DNA from: Roseateles oligotrophus
GTDB taxonomy: Bacteria; Pseudomonadota; Gammaproteobacteria; Burkholderiales; Burkholderiaceae_C
Assembly (NCBI RefSeq): GCF_014204525.1
Contig: NZ_JACHLP010000008.1
Span: 124,001 to 188,000 of the forward strand
DNA: 64,000 bases
Direction of reading: 5' to 3'
Numbering within the stretch: position 1 is the stretch's first letter; each line of letters opens with the position of its first letter. This document shows, piece after piece, positions 17,525-27,873 of the stretch. Under the pieces are notes generated by a model. That model did no database searches and was not told the DNA's origin. It saw only the letters and a program-made list of their open reading frames with translations. The translations under genes were made by a program, and so were the position numbers.

Positions 17525-17968
17525 ATGTCGCAGAAACAGATTCTTGTCATTCACGGCCCCAACCTCAACCTGCTCGGCAGCCGCGAGCCGGAGATCTATG
17601 GCGCGCTGACTTTGCCGCAGATCAATGCTGATCTGGCCGAGATCGCCGCCAATGCAGGGGCTGAGCTAAAATCCTTCCAGAGCAATCACGAAGGGGAGTT
17701 GGTCGACCGCATCCAGGCCGCTCGCACGGACGGTTGCCAGTTCATCATCATCAACCCCGCGGCCTATACCCACACCAGTGTGGCCATGCGGGACGCCCTG
17801 GCTGCGGTTGCCCTGCCTTTTGTTGAAGTTCATCTGTCCAATGTCCATAAACGCGAGGCCTTCCGGCATCACAGCTATTTTTCGGATCTGGCCGAAGGCG
17901 TGATCTGCGGCCTGGGCGCGCAAGGTTACCGAGCGGCCCTGGCGTTTGCACTCAGCAAATTGGGCTGA
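17525..17968 (+). CDS. aroQ: 3-dehydroquinate dehydratase, type II
   Basis: A 147-residue dodecameric enzyme of the shikimate pathway. The family motifs are intact: [17 protein letters not shown] with the catalytic Tyr, [11 protein letters not shown] near residue 53, [17 protein letters not shown] with the catalytic Asn/His region, and [19 protein letters not shown]. It leads the aroQ-accB-accC-prmA group typical of beta- and gammaproteobacteria. Confidence 0.97.
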   Translation: MSQKQILVIHGPNLNLLGSREPEIYGALTLPQINADLAEIAANAGAELKSFQSNHEGELVDRIQAARTDGCQFIIINPAAYTHTSVAMRDALAAVALPFVEVHLSNVHKREAFRHHSYFSDLAEGVICGLGAQGYRAALAFALSKLG

Positions 17969-18095
17969 GCGCACCGAAGTCGTCAAGCAGCTAGTTCAAA
18001 TTCGTCGCTGTCCGAATTTGCATCCCGACGGGGCGCGCCCGCGCCACCGGGATTTGATTCCCCTAAAACACAAAACATCTCGCTGGAGAAACCTT

Positions 18096-18566
18096 ATGGA
18101 TCTGCGCAAGCTCAAGACCCTGATCGACCTCGTGTCCGAGTCGAATATTTCTGAACTTGAAATCACCGAGGCCGATGGCAAGGTGCGCATCGTCAAGTCC
18201 GATGGCGCCGTTGCCGTGCCCATGATGATGCAAGTGCCTGCCGCTGCGCCCGTCGCAGCGCCGGTGGCTGCCGCAGCTCCTGCCGCCCCCGTGGCTGCCG
18301 CCGCCGCGCCCGCGGCCCCCGCAGCCGAGACCGGCCATATCGTGACCTCGCCCATGGTCGGTACCTTCTACCGTGCTTCGGGCCCGAATGCCAAGCCTTT
18401 CGCCGAAGTCGGCCAGCAGATCAAGCAAGGCCAGGCCATCTGCATCATCGAAGCGATGAAGATCATGAACGAGATCGACTCCGATTTCTCGGGCACCATC
18501 ACCAAGATCCTGTGCGAGAACGGCCAGCCGGTCGAGTTTGGCCAGCCTTTGTTCGTCATCGAATAA
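18096..18566 (+). CDS. accB: Biotin carboxyl carrier protein of acetyl-CoA carboxylase
   Basis: A 156-residue carrier that shuttles carboxybiotin in the first step of fatty-acid synthesis. The N-terminal dimer helix region starts [17 protein letters not shown]. An alanine/proline-rich linker spans about residues 48-77. The biotinyl domain carries the biotin attachment motif EAMKIMNEI with Lys122. GGAGAA precedes the ATG at 18096, and accC follows after 9 bases. Confidence 0.97.
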   Translation: MDLRKLKTLIDLVSESNISELEITEADGKVRIVKSDGAVAVPMMMQVPAAAPVAAPVAAAAPAAPVAAAAAPAAPAAETGHIVTSPMVGTFYRASGPNAKPFAEVGQQIKQGQAICIIEAMKIMNEIDSDFSGTITKILCENGQPVEFGQPLFVIE

Positions 18567-18575
18567 GGTCTCGCG

Positions 18576-19925
18576 ATGTTCAAAAAGATTCTTATCGCCA
18601 ACCGAGGAGAGATTGCTCTTCGGATCCAGCGCGCCTGCCGCGAGCTGGGCATCAAGTCGGTGGTGGTGTACTCCGAAGCCGACCGCGAAGCCAAGTATGT
18701 GAAGCTGGCCGACGAGGCCGTCTGCATAGGCCCGGCCGCTTCCGCACAAAGCTATCTCTCGATGCCCGCCATCATCGCCACGGCCGAGGTCACCGACGCC
18801 GAGGCGATCCACCCCGGCTACGGCTTCCTGAGCGAAAACGCCGACTTCGCCGAGCGCGTGGAGCGCAGCGGCTTCACCTTCATCGGCCCGACCCCCGAGT
18901 CCATCCGCATGATGGGCGACAAGGTCTCGGCCAAGCAGGCCATGATCCGCGCCGGCGTGCCCTGCGTGCCCGGCTCGGAAGGCGCCCTGCCCGATGACCC
19001 GCGCGAGATCGTCAAGATCGCCCGCTCCATCGGCTACCCGGTCATCATCAAGGCGGCCGGCGGCGGCGGTGGCCGCGGCATGCGCGTGGTGCACACCGAG
19101 GCGGCCCTGGTCAATGCGGTGCAGACAACCAAGGCGGAAGCCGGTGCGGCCTTCGGCAACCCCGAGGTCTATATGGAGAAGTTCCTCGAGAACCCGCGCC
19201 ATATCGAGATCCAGGTGCTGGCCGACGAGCACAAGAACGCCGTCTGGCTGGGCGAGCGCGACTGCTCCATGCAGCGCCGCCACCAGAAGATTCTGGAAGA
19301 AGCGCCGGCCCCCGGCATCCCGCGCCGCATCATCGAGAAGATCGGCGACCGCTGCTCGGCCGCCTGCCGCAAGATGGGTTACCGCGGTGCGGGCACTTTC
19401 GAGTTCCTGTACGAGAACGGCGAGTTCTACTTCATCGAGATGAACACCCGTGTGCAGGTGGAGCATCCGGTGACGGAGATGGTCACGGGCGTCGACATCG
19501 TGCAGATGCAGATCCGCGTGGCCGCCGGCGAGAAGCTGCCCTTCACCCAACGCAATATCACCATGCGCGGCCATGCGATCGAGTGCCGCATCAATGCCGA
19601 GGACCCCTTCAAGTTCACGCCCTCGCCGGGCCGCATCACCATGTGGCACGCACCGGGCGGCCCGGGCGTTAGGGTGGACTCGCATGTCTACACCAACTAC
19701 TTCGTGCCCCCGCACTACGACTCCATGGTCGGCAAGATCATCGTGCACGGCGACACCCGCGAGCAGGCCCTGGCCCGCATGCGCATCGCCCTGTCGGAGA
19801 CCGTGGTGGAAGGCATCCTGACCAATATCCCCCTGCACCGTGAATTGATGGTGGATGCCAAGTTCGTCGAAGGCGGCACCAACATCCATTACCTCGAGGG
19901 CTGGATGAGCCAGCACAAACGATGA
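18576..19925 (+). CDS. accC: Biotin carboxylase subunit of acetyl-CoA carboxylase
   Basis: A 449-residue ATP-grasp enzyme that carboxylates biotin on AccB. It starts [20 protein letters not shown]. The ATP lid [11 protein letters not shown] is at about residue 163, and catalytic residues lie in [18 protein letters not shown] near 288 (Glu, Asn, Arg). The length is standard. It overlaps the prmA start by 4 bases. Confidence 0.98.
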   Translation: MFKKILIANRGEIALRIQRACRELGIKSVVVYSEADREAKYVKLADEAVCIGPAASAQSYLSMPAIIATAEVTDAEAIHPGYGFLSENADFAERVERSGFTFIGPTPESIRMMGDKVSAKQAMIRAGVPCVPGSEGALPDDPREIVKIARSIGYPVIIKAAGGGGGRGMRVVHTEAALVNAVQTTKAEAGAAFGNPEVYMEKFLENPRHIEIQVLADEHKNAVWLGERDCSMQRRHQKILEEAPAPGIPRRIIEKIGDRCSAACRKMGYRGAGTFEFLYENGEFYFIEMNTRVQVEHPVTEMVTGVDIVQMQIRVAAGEKLPFTQRNITMRGHAIECRINAEDPFKFTPSPGRITMWHAPGGPGVRVDSHVYTNYFVPPHYDSMVGKIIVHGDTREQALARMRIALSETVVEGILTNIPLHRELMVDAKFVEGGTNIHYLEGWMSQHKR

Positions 19926-20839
19926 GCGATCCCAACCCTGCCACCCTGCATGAGTTGCTGCTGATCTGCGGCGAGGACGATGTCGAAACCGTCAGCGATG
20001 CGCTGATGGAACTGGACGCCCTGGCCGTGTCGGTGGAAGACGCCGACGCTGATACCGATGCCGAAAAGGCCTTGTTCGGCGAGCCCGGCATGCCGGCACC
20101 ACGCGGCGGCTGGCAGCGCTCCGTCGTCAAGGCCTTGTTCCCGAACGAGGCCGAGGCGACCGAGTGCGCCACCCTGATCCTGGCCCAGGACTGGGCCCAG
20201 GACGTGCATGTGCAGGCCATCCAGGCCGTGGCCGAGCAGGACTGGGTGCGGCTGACGCAATCGCAGTTCCAGCCGGTCGAGATCACGCCCGAGTTCTGGA
20301 TCGTGCCCTCCTGGCATCAGGCCCCGCCGCAGGCCCGGCAGATCATGCGCCTGGACCCGGGCCTGGCCTTCGGCACGGGCACCCACCCGACCACCCGCAT
20401 GTGCTTGCGCTGGATCGCCCGCCATCAAGACCTGGCCCCCACCTGGCAGCGCGTGCTGGACTACGGCTGCGGCTCCGGCATTCTGGCCATCGGTGCGGCG
20501 CTGCACGGCGCGCAGAATATCGACGCGGTGGACATCGACCCCGCCGCCATCATCGCCAGCAAGGCCAATGCCGAGGCCAACCAAGTGACGCTGCGCGCCG
20601 CCTTGCCCGATGCGGCCCAGGGCGAGTACCCGCTGGTGATGGCCAATATCCTGGCCACGCCGCTCAAGCTGCTGGCGCCCCTGCTGTGCGCGCATCTGGC
20701 GCCTGGCGCGCATCTGATCCTGGCCGGCATCCTGGAGCGCCAGGCCGATGAGCTCAAGGAGGCCTACGCCCCCTGGCTGAAGCTGGAAGTCAGCGACAGC
20801 GAAGAGGGCTGGATCCTGATGAGCGCACAGCGCATCTGA
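19922..20839 (+). CDS. prmA: Ribosomal protein L11 methyltransferase
   Basis: A 305-residue SAM-dependent methyltransferase that trimethylates L11. The N-terminal substrate domain is followed by [17 protein letters not shown] near residue 147 and the SAM site [15 protein letters not shown] near 180, then [13 protein letters not shown] near 240 (the NxL/NxP-type motif of this family). It is coupled to accC by a 4-bp overlap. Confidence 0.95.
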   Translation: MSDPNPATLHELLLICGEDDVETVSDALMELDALAVSVEDADADTDAEKALFGEPGMPAPRGGWQRSVVKALFPNEAEATECATLILAQDWAQDVHVQAIQAVAEQDWVRLTQSQFQPVEITPEFWIVPSWHQAPPQARQIMRLDPGLAFGTGTHPTTRMCLRWIARHQDLAPTWQRVLDYGCGSGILAIGAALHGAQNIDAVDIDPAAIIASKANAEANQVTLRAALPDAAQGEYPLVMANILATPLKLLAPLLCAHLAPGAHLILAGILERQADELKEAYAPWLKLEVSDSEEGWILMSAQRI

Positions 20840-20899
20840 ACCCCGCCCGATGGAGCCGCAACGCCAGGCCGCCGCGAGATCTCATGGCATGATTCGGCC

Positions 20900-22222
20900 A
20901 TGAGTCTCGCCACCCGTTGTACCGCTTGCGGCACCATCTTTCGGGTGGTGCAGGATCAACTCCGCATCTCCGACGGCTATGTTCGCTGCGGCCGTTGCGC
21001 CGAAGTCTTTGACGCCGGCGAACAGCTTTTCGACATCGACCGCGAAGCCCCGCCGCCCTGGCCCGCTGCGGCCCAGGACAGCAGCCAAGAACTGCCTCCG
21101 GCGCACATCGGCTTTGAGCCCGGCCCGCAAGCCAGCACCTCCTTCCACGCCCCCACACCGCCTGGCCATGCGCCCTGGCATCAGGAGGAGGAAGATGTGT
21201 TGCCGGCGCCGGAGGAGCTGGAGGTTATCAGGGCCAAAGCACAGGCCCAGCACAGCAGCTGGGCCGAAGCCGATGTGCTCGACAGCGAGCATCCCGGCCA
21301 GCCGCCCGCCTACCGCCCGGCCGCCGAGCCCGCCTTCGCCGACTCGCGCCTGGAACCGCAATGGTTTGAGGGCGATGATCAAGCCCCTACGCCGCCTGCG
21401 GCCGTCCTGATCGATCCGCCGTTGGCGGACGACAAGCCCGACGTCGTGCTGTCCAAGAGCCTGAGCAGCGGCCTGGCGAGCAAAGACAAAGCCACCAAGG
21501 ACGATGCCGCCGGGGAGAAACCTGCCAAGACCATCGCCGCAGCGACACCGCGCGGCAAGACCGCAGCGACCGAACAAGCACCGGCCGCAGCCGATACGGC
21601 TGAAGCCAGCCTGCCCGAGTTCTTGCGCAAGCCGGCCAGCGGCGGCGCCTGGCAACGCAGGCCCGTGCGCCTGGTCACGGGCTTTGCCTGCGGCCTGCTG
21701 ATCGCCGGCCTGGGCGTGCAGCTTTTGCAGCATTTCCACGATGCCATCGCCACCGTCGCACCCGCCAGCCGGCCCGCTTTGCAAGCCTATTGCCAGCTGA
21801 CGGGCTGCCAGATCAAACCCTGGCAACGCATCGAGCAGATGGTGGTGGAAAGCACGGCCCTGAGCCAACTCAGCCCGGGCAGCAATGGCAACCACTATCA
21901 GCTAGCCATCAGCCTGCGCAATAAAAGCCGGTATGAGCTGGCCACACCCTGGGTGGAGCTGAGCCTGACCAATGCCTCCGGCGCCCTGGTGGGCCGCCGC
22001 ATGCTCTCACCCGCGGAGTTCAGGCTGAACCCGCCGGCAGCCTCGGCACCGGGCTTGGCCGCCGCCGCAGTGGCGGCCAGCGCGGCCTCGGCCGCCAGCG
22101 CAGCCGCGCCCAGCGGCAAGCACGAGTCCATAGCCGCGGGTAGCGAACTGCCGCTGCAAATCCTGCTATCGACCGGCGAGCAGCGCGTCAGCGGCTATAG
22201 CGTCGAAATCTTCTACCCCTGA
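20900..22222 (+). CDS. Zinc-ribbon and DUF3426 membrane protein
   Basis: A 440-residue protein. The N-terminal MJ0042-type zinc ribbon has Cys7, Cys10, Cys30 and Cys33 (TRCTACGTIF ... VRCGRCAEVFDA). A long Pro/Ala-rich, disordered middle follows (about residues 50-245), then one transmembrane helix near 255-275 and a C-terminal DUF3426 domain (about 285-440). An alanine-rich insert lies near residues 380-400. In many proteobacteria this gene follows prmA, as here. Function is unknown; the layout suggests a cytoplasmic metal-binding head and a periplasmic domain. Confidence 0.88.
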   Translation: MSLATRCTACGTIFRVVQDQLRISDGYVRCGRCAEVFDAGEQLFDIDREAPPPWPAAAQDSSQELPPAHIGFEPGPQASTSFHAPTPPGHAPWHQEEEDVLPAPEELEVIRAKAQAQHSSWAEADVLDSEHPGQPPAYRPAAEPAFADSRLEPQWFEGDDQAPTPPAAVLIDPPLADDKPDVVLSKSLSSGLASKDKATKDDAAGEKPAKTIAAATPRGKTAATEQAPAAADTAEASLPEFLRKPASGGAWQRRPVRLVTGFACGLLIAGLGVQLLQHFHDAIATVAPASRPALQAYCQLTGCQIKPWQRIEQMVVESTALSQLSPGSNGNHYQLAISLRNKSRYELATPWVELSLTNASGALVGRRMLSPAEFRLNPPAASAPGLAAAAVAASAASAASAAAPSGKHESIAAGSELPLQILLSTGEQRVSGYSVEIFYP

Positions 22223-22280
22223 ACAGGACTTAGGCTTCGCCCGCCCTCCCCGTCCTTGGCCAGCCCTTGACCGGCGGATG

Positions 22281-22308
22281 AAAAAAAACCCGGCCGAAGC
22301 CGGGTTTC
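22281..22308 (-). terminator. Rho-independent terminator of the histone-like gene
   Basis: Stem AACCCGGC/GCCGGGTT with a four-base CGAA loop. In the minus direction it runs into eight Ts (the A run at 22281-22288). It lies 62 bases after the stop codon of the histone-like gene. Confidence 0.85.
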
Positions 22309-22369
22309 GCTGACGTCAGAGAGGGACCGTTTCTGTACCCCTCTCCCTCGTCACAGAGCGATGAATCGC

Positions 22370-23026
22370 TCAGGGCTTGTTGCCCGTGGGGAAGGGCCAT
22401 GCAGCCTGGGGGCTCAGTGCCGTCTTGGCAGCGGGCGCAGCAGCAGCAGGCTTGGCAGCCGGCTTCTTGGCAGCAGGAGCTGCCTTCTTCACCGGCGGCT
22501 TGACGGGCGCAGCATCCTTCTTGGCCGGAGCGGCAGCGGCAGCCTTCTTGACCGGAGGCTTGACGGGTGCAGCAGCCTTCTTCACCGGCGGCTTGACGGG
22601 TGCGGCAGCCTTCTTCACCGGAGGCTTGACAGGTGCAGCAGCCTTCTTGACCGGCGGCTTGACAGGTGCAGCGGCCTTCTTGGCAGGAGCGGCAGCCTTC
22701 TTCGCAGGTGCAGCGGCCTTCTTGGCGGGAGCAGCAGCCTTCTTCGCGGGTGCAGCGGCCTTCTTGGCAGGAGCGGCGGCCTTCTTCGCAGGTGCAGCGG
22801 CCTTCTTGGCAGGAGCGGCAGCCTTCTTCGCAGGTGCAGCGGCCTTCTTGGCGGGAGCGGCAGCCTTCTTCGCAGGTGCAGCAGCCTTCTTGGCGGGAGC
22901 AGCAGCCTTCTTAGCAGGCGCAGCGGCCTTCTTCACGGGAGCAGCAGCGACCTTCTTTGCCGGTGCAGCAGCCTTCTTTGCGGGAGCGGCGGCCTTCTTA
23001 GCCGGTGCTTTCTTTGCAGTTGCCAT
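22370..23026 (-). CDS. Histone H1-like lysine/alanine repeat protein
   Basis: A 218-residue, almost wholly repetitive protein built from AAAPAKK heptads (about residues 5-125), then longer AAAPVKPPVKK units (about 125-170). It has a short non-repetitive C-terminus (SPQAAWPFPTGNKP). Such proteins resemble eukaryotic H1 tails and are found in several betaproteobacteria and in Bordetella (BpH1-like). They bind DNA without sequence specificity. The ATG at 23026 is preceded by AGGAG. Heptad copy number should be prone to slippage, so length is likely to vary between strains. Confidence 0.85.
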   Translation of the reverse strand: MATAKKAPAKKAAAPAKKAAAPAKKVAAAPVKKAAAPAKKAAAPAKKAAAPAKKAAAPAKKAAAPAKKAAAPAKKAAAPAKKAAAPAKKAAAPAKKAAAPAKKAAAPAKKAAAPAKKAAAPVKPPVKKAAAPVKPPVKKAAAPVKPPVKKAAAPVKPPVKKAAAAAPAKKDAAPVKPPVKKAAPAAKKPAAKPAAAAPAAKTALSPQAAWPFPTGNKP

Positions 23027-23376
23027 TTCAGTTCTCCTTGATCAAGTGGAAAAAGCACTGTGCGGGGTCGACGCTAGCTCAGCCTCACACAGCTATTCAC
23101 CGCCCAGATGTCGCTTAAGGAGAGCGCCCCAGTGCGGAGAATTCGGTTCCAAGCGCGGCCATGGCTGCGCTCGGCAAATCTATTACTTCGTCGTTCTTGA
23201 GCGGGGACTGAAAGGGCTTCCGGCCCACAGTCAGCCAAGACGCTTGCAAGCGCCTTGGCCTAAACCAGGCACAAGCCCCTTGCGGGTCTTGTGTCCGAGT
23301 TCAGCCAGGTGGCTTGCAGGCCACCTGGCCTGACCGAGGCAGGGGACAAGCCGCAGGGCTTGCCTCCTGTCCACAG
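23027..23376. repeat. Intergenic region with a cluster of hairpins between nrdB and the histone-like gene
   Basis: No gene is visible. The half next to nrdB holds several GC-rich stem-loops with related loops: CCAAGACGCTTGCAAGCG with partner CTTGG (about 23236-23259), the perfect GCCAGGTGGC/GCCACCTGGC stem (23304-23329), and a stem pairing GGACAAGCC-type bases near 23342-23372. They follow the nrdB stop and may act as its terminator or as REP-like stabilisers. The other half is the histone-like gene's promoter region. Confidence 0.55.
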
Positions 23377-24558
23377 TCAGTCCCAGCTCAGTGCGCCACC
23401 GGATTGGTATTCGATGACGCGGGTTTCAAAAAAGTTGCGTTCCTTCTTCAGGTCGATCATTTCGCTCATCCAAGGGAAGGGGTTCTCTTCGTTAGGGAAG
23501 AGCTCATCCAAGCCGATCTGAGTCGCACGCCGGTTGGCGATATAACGCAGATAGCCCTTGAACATCGAGGCATTCAGGCCCAGCACGCCACGCGGCATGG
23601 TGTCTTCGGCGTAGGCGTATTCCAGTTCCACGGCCTTCATGAACAAGGCCTTGATCTCGGCCTTGAACTCGGGCGTCCACAGCTGCGGGTTCTCGAGCTT
23701 GATCTGGTTGATCAGGTCGATGCCGAAATTGCAGTGCATGGACTCATCGCGCAAGATGTACTGGTACTGCTCGGCCGCGCCGGTCATCTTGTTCTGCCGG
23801 CCCATGGCCAGGATCTGGGTGAAGCCCACGTAGAAGAACAAGCCTTCCATCAAGCAGGCGAACACGATCAGGCTCTTCAACAGCGTCTGGTCGGTTTGCA
23901 AGGTGCCGGTGTGGAAGTTGGGGTCCATGATCGCGCCGATGAAGGGGATCAGGAACTCGTCCTTGTCACGGATGGACTTGACTTCGTTGTAGGCGTTGAA
24001 GATCTCGGATTCGTCCAGGCCCAGCGACTCCACGATGTATTGGTAGGCGTGGGTGTGGATGGCTTCTTCAAAGGCCTGGCGCAGCAGGAACTGGCGGCAC
24101 TCGGGCGCCGTGATGTGGCGGTAGGTGCCCAGCACGATATTGTTGGCGGCGAGTGAATCGGCCGTCACGAAGAAGCCGAGATTGCGCTTGATGATGCGGC
24201 GCTCATCTTCGGACAGACCGTTAGGGTCTTTCCACAAGGCGATGTCGCGCGACATATTCACTTCTTGCGGCATCCAGTGGTTGGCGCAAGTGGCGAGGTA
24301 CTTCTCCCAGGCCCATTTGTACTTGAAGGGGACCAGCTGATTGACGTCGGTCTGGCCGTTGATGATGCGCTTGTCGGCGGCCTTGATGCGATGCGTCGTT
24401 GCGCTCAGCACGGGCTGCGTTGCTGCAGCGCTCGGCGCTGCCGGCGAACTCGTCGCTTCATTTTTGGTGACGTCTGCACCCGCGTTCGCAGCATTGCCGG
24501 TCGCGGTATTTGCATGTGCTTTTTCAGCGTGCTTCAGGTCTTCTTCCCAAACCAACAT
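23377..24558 (-). CDS. nrdB: Class Ia ribonucleotide reductase, beta (radical) subunit
   Basis: A 393-residue subunit that carries the di-iron tyrosyl-radical cofactor. The ATG at 24558 is chosen because AGGAAGG precedes it and it gives the expected N-terminus [18 protein letters not shown] low-complexity N-terminal extension (Ala/Thr/Asn-rich, about residues 12-50) precedes the ferritin-like core. Metal-ligand helices are visible ([43 protein letters not shown]). The C-terminus is the partner-binding tail ending SGGALSWD. It lies downstream of nrdA, separated by a 420-base structured spacer, and has its own promoter. Confidence 0.96.
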   Translation of the reverse strand: MLVWEEDLKHAEKAHANTATGNAANAGADVTKNEATSSPAAPSAAATQPVLSATTHRIKAADKRIINGQTDVNQLVPFKYKWAWEKYLATCANHWMPQEVNMSRDIALWKDPNGLSEDERRIIKRNLGFFVTADSLAANNIVLGTYRHITAPECRQFLLRQAFEEAIHTHAYQYIVESLGLDESEIFNAYNEVKSIRDKDEFLIPFIGAIMDPNFHTGTLQTDQTLLKSLIVFACLMEGLFFYVGFTQILAMGRQNKMTGAAEQYQYILRDESMHCNFGIDLINQIKLENPQLWTPEFKAEIKALFMKAVELEYAYAEDTMPRGVLGLNASMFKGYLRYIANRRATQIGLDELFPNEENPFPWMSEMIDLKKERNFFETRVIEYQSGGALSWD

Positions 24559-24580
24559 AGTGGCCTTCCTATCGGATCGA

Positions 24581-24609
24581 ATTATCAGAGTGTTGCGTTC
24601 AAACACCAA
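24581..24609 (-). promoter_or_regulatory. Candidate sigma-70 promoter of nrdB
   Basis: Read on the minus strand, TTGGTG and GATAAT are separated by 17 bases, with the -10 element 23 bases before the nrdB start codon. This would let nrdB be transcribed apart from nrdA. Confidence 0.5.
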
Positions 24610-24978
24610 GGACTTCTTGACATGGAGATGCGATCTGCGTTGCTCGCTCGCATCGTCCAAGTCGCTCAGTCACCGCTGTTCATCGCGGTTCTGAGCGCCT
24701 GCTGCTCTTTTGGCTAGGCCCCGAGGGTGTGGCTCAAGAGATCTGCGACGCAGGCGATACGCAGATCTCGATTCGAGTTTGGCCCGATGAACACGGGGCT
24801 CTCGGCCAAACTCCAAACTTTCAATTCACTCGCACCCGGCGCGCCGGGTGTATGCAGAAGGAGGCTTGCTCCGCAAGCCGCCCCATTCACGCAGACCTTG
24901 TGCGATGTGTGCGCTCGTCGACTGATGCTTGGCCGCCGCTTGTGACTTCGTCACAAGCCTTGGCCAAGCATGACCCTC
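24610..24978. other. Spacer between nrdA and nrdB with a large stem-loop
   Basis: No coding frame is convincing. At 24926-24970, just after the nrdA stop, a two-part stem (TGCTTGGCC with GGCCAAGCA, enclosing GCTTGTGA with TCACAAGC) forms a strong hairpin. No U tract follows in the minus direction, so it may be a stabilising 3' structure or an imperfect terminator. The remainder (24610-24925) shows only short repeats of GATCTGCG. Confidence 0.5.
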
Positions 24979-27873
24979 TTACTGACAGGCCTCGCAGTCC
25001 GGGTTGTCAATCGAGCAGAACTTCATATCGGTGGCGGGCAGTGCTTCTTCGACCGGCGCAGCCGCTGCGACGGGCGCCGACACCATGCTGGGCGCGGCGC
25101 CCGAGGCCACCGAGTTGAGCTGACCCGACTTGGTCACCGTGCTTTTCTCGGCCGAGGAGGCGCTGATGGTGCGCAGGTAGTAGGTGGTCTTCAGGCCACG
25201 CAACCAAGCAAGCTTGTAGGTCTCGTCCAGCTTCTTGCCCGAGGCACCGGCCATATAGATATTGAGCGACTGGGCTTGGTCGATCCACTTCTGGCGGCGT
25301 GCGGCGGCTTCCACCAGCCATTGCGTCTCGACCTCGAAGGCGGTGGCATACAAGGCCTTGAGCTCTTCGGGCACGCGGTCGATGCGGCGCAGCGAACCGT
25401 CGAAGTGCTTGAGGTCCATGACCATCACGTCGTCCCACAGACCCAGCTTCTTCAGATCACGCACCAACGCTTCGTTGATGATGGTGAACTCGCCCGACAG
25501 ATTGCTCTTGACCGAGAGATTGCCGAAGCAGGGCTCGATCGAGGCATCCACGCCGATGATGTTGGAGATGGTGGCCGTCGGTGCAATCGCCACGCAATTG
25601 CTGTTGCGCATGCCGTGCTGCTGGATCTTGGCGCGCAAGGCATCCCAGTCCAGCGTCGTGCTGCGGTCCACCTCGACATAACCCCCACGTGCCTTGGCCA
25701 GCAGGTCGAGCGAGTCCAGCGGCAGGATGCCCTGGTCCCACAGCGAACCCTTGTAGGAGCTGTAACGGCCCCGCTCGGCGGCCAGCTCGGTCGAAGCCTG
25801 GTAGGCGTAGTAGCAGATGGCTTCCATCGAACGGTCGGCGAACTCCACCGCGGCCTGCGAGGCGTAAGGCGTGCGCAGCGCATACAGCGCATCCTGGAAG
25901 CCCATCAGGCCCAGGCCCACCGGGCGGTGGCGCAGATTGGAGTCGCGCGCCTTCTTGACGGCGTAGTAGTTGATGTCGATCACGTTGTCCAGCATGCGCA
26001 TGGCCGTCGAGATCGTCTTCTTCAGCTTCTCGTGGTCAACGCCACCGTCCTTCAAGTGCTGGAGCAGATTGACCGAGCCCAGATTGCAGACGGCGATCTC
26101 GCTGTCGTTGGTGTTCAGCGTGATCTCGGTGCAGAGGTTGCTGGAGTGCACCACGCCCACATGCTGCTGGGGCGAGCGCACATTGCAGGCGTCCTTGAAG
26201 GTGATCCAGGGATGGCCGGTCTCGAACAGCATGGAGAGCATCCGGCGCCACAAGTCCTTGGCGGGCATGCGCTTGAACAGCTTGATTTCGCCACGGTCGG
26301 CCTTGGCCTCGTACTCGCAGTAAGCCTTTTCAAACGCGGCACCGAACAGATCGTGCAGGTCCGGCACATTGGAGGGGCTGAACAGGGTCCAGTCGCCACC
26401 GTCCATGACACGGCGCATGAACAGATCGGGGATCCAGTTCGCGGTGTTCATATCGTGGGTGCGGCGGCGGTCATCGCCGGTGTTCTTGCGCAGCTCCAGG
26501 AACTCCTCGATGTCCAGGTGCCAGCTCTCCAGATAGGCGCAGACGGCGCCCTTGCGCTTGCCGCCCTGGTTGACGGCCACGGCCGTGTCGTTGACCACCT
26601 TCAGGAAGGGAACCACGCCTTGCGACTTGCCATTCGTGCCCTTGATGTGGGAACCCAGAGCCCGCACCGGCGTCCAGTCATTGCCCAGGCCGCCGGCAAA
26701 CTTGCTCAGCAAGGCGTTCTCTTTCAGCGCCTCGTAGATGCCGTCGAGATCGTCGGCCACGGTGGTCAGATAGCAGCTGGACAGCTGCGAGCGGCGCGTG
26801 CCGGAGTTGAACAGCGTCGGCGTGCTGCTCATGAAGTCGAAGCTGGACAGCACTTCGTAGAACTCGATGGCGCGGGTTTCGCGGTCCACTTCATTCAGCG
26901 CCAGGCCCATGGCCACGCGCATGAAGAAGGCCTGCGGCATTTCGATGCGCTGGTCGGCGATGTGCTGGAAGTAGCGGTCGTACAGGGTCTGCAGGCCCAG
27001 GTAGTCGAACTGCAGATCGCGCTCGGCCTTCAGCGCCGCGCCCAGGCGGGCCAGGTCGTACTGGGCCAGCTTCTCGTCCAGCAACTCGGCGGCCACGCCC
27101 TTCTTGATGTACTTGGGGAAGTACTCGGCATAGCGCTCCTGCATCTGCTCCTGGCTGATCTCGCCACCGACCACTTCACGACGGATGGTGTGCAGCAGCA
27201 GGCGGGCGGTGGCGCGGCTATAGCCGGGGTCTTTCTCGATCAGGGTGCGGGCGGCCAGGATGGAGGCCTTGTAGACCTCGTCGATGGGCACACCGTCGTA
27301 CAGATTGCGCTTGGTCTCGGCCAGGATGGGCTCGGGCTTCACGTCGGCGCCCAGATTGGCGCAGGCCGACACGATCAGGCTTTGCAGATGGCCCAGGTCC
27401 AGCGGCACACGGATGCCGCCGTCGATCACCGTCAGCGCGGCCGAGGCCACGGGCGCGACCTGCTCGACCTGGCGGGCCCGCTCCTGATTGCGACGCTCGC
27501 GGTACAGCACATAGGCGCGCGCCACTTCGTGGTGACCGCCGCGCATCAGGCCCAGTTCGACCTGGTCCTGCACATCTTCGATATGGAAGGTGCCACCGCT
27601 GGGACGCGAGCGCACCAGGGCACGCACCACGGCTTCGGTCAGGCCGTCCACCGTCTCGCGCACGCTGGCCGAGGCCGCGCCGGTCGTGCCATGCACGGCC
27701 AGAAAGGCTTTCATCAAAGCCACGGCGATCTTGCTGGGCTCGAAGGACACCACCGCGCCATTGCGGCGCAGGATGTGATACGCCAGAAAGGCCGACGATG
27801 CGCCTTGACTCGCGCTCACGGGGCCTTGCTGGCTGGCGCCTTCGGGCTGGGCTTGATCGACTTGAGTTTGCAT
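24979..27873 (-). CDS. nrdA: Class Ia ribonucleotide reductase, alpha (catalytic) subunit
   Basis: A 964-residue catalytic subunit that makes dNDPs from NDPs. The ATG at 27873 has AGGAAAGG upstream. An ATP-cone allosteric domain lies at about residues 30-130 (ILRRNGAVVSFEPSKIAVALMKAF). The core has the redox cysteine in TRRSQLSSCYL, the active-site loop NLCTEI, and PTATISNIIGVDASIEP. The C-terminal electron-relay cysteines are in DNPDCEACQ. A long frame on the opposite strand is a codon-bias shadow. Transcription probably starts far upstream, at a promoter overlapped by NrdR-like boxes. Confidence 0.97.
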   Translation of the reverse strand: MQTQVDQAQPEGASQQGPVSASQGASSAFLAYHILRRNGAVVSFEPSKIAVALMKAFLAVHGTTGAASASVRETVDGLTEAVVRALVRSRPSGGTFHIEDVQDQVELGLMRGGHHEVARAYVLYRERRNQERARQVEQVAPVASAALTVIDGGIRVPLDLGHLQSLIVSACANLGADVKPEPILAETKRNLYDGVPIDEVYKASILAARTLIEKDPGYSRATARLLLHTIRREVVGGEISQEQMQERYAEYFPKYIKKGVAAELLDEKLAQYDLARLGAALKAERDLQFDYLGLQTLYDRYFQHIADQRIEMPQAFFMRVAMGLALNEVDRETRAIEFYEVLSSFDFMSSTPTLFNSGTRRSQLSSCYLTTVADDLDGIYEALKENALLSKFAGGLGNDWTPVRALGSHIKGTNGKSQGVVPFLKVVNDTAVAVNQGGKRKGAVCAYLESWHLDIEEFLELRKNTGDDRRRTHDMNTANWIPDLFMRRVMDGGDWTLFSPSNVPDLHDLFGAAFEKAYCEYEAKADRGEIKLFKRMPAKDLWRRMLSMLFETGHPWITFKDACNVRSPQQHVGVVHSSNLCTEITLNTNDSEIAVCNLGSVNLLQHLKDGGVDHEKLKKTISTAMRMLDNVIDINYYAVKKARDSNLRHRPVGLGLMGFQDALYALRTPYASQAAVEFADRSMEAICYYAYQASTELAAERGRYSSYKGSLWDQGILPLDSLDLLAKARGGYVEVDRSTTLDWDALRAKIQQHGMRNSNCVAIAPTATISNIIGVDASIEPCFGNLSVKSNLSGEFTIINEALVRDLKKLGLWDDVMVMDLKHFDGSLRRIDRVPEELKALYATAFEVETQWLVEAAARRQKWIDQAQSLNIYMAGASGKKLDETYKLAWLRGLKTTYYLRTISASSAEKSTVTKSGQLNSVASGAAPSMVSAPVAAAAPVEEALPATDMKFCSIDNPDCEACQ

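Noticed and set aside
22377-23333. Repeat-rich region resembling a CRISPR array or a large Gly/Ala/Phe protein on the plus strand
   Set aside because: The repeats are in-frame heptads of the minus-strand histone-like gene with no unique spacers, and the gene has a proper start and terminator.
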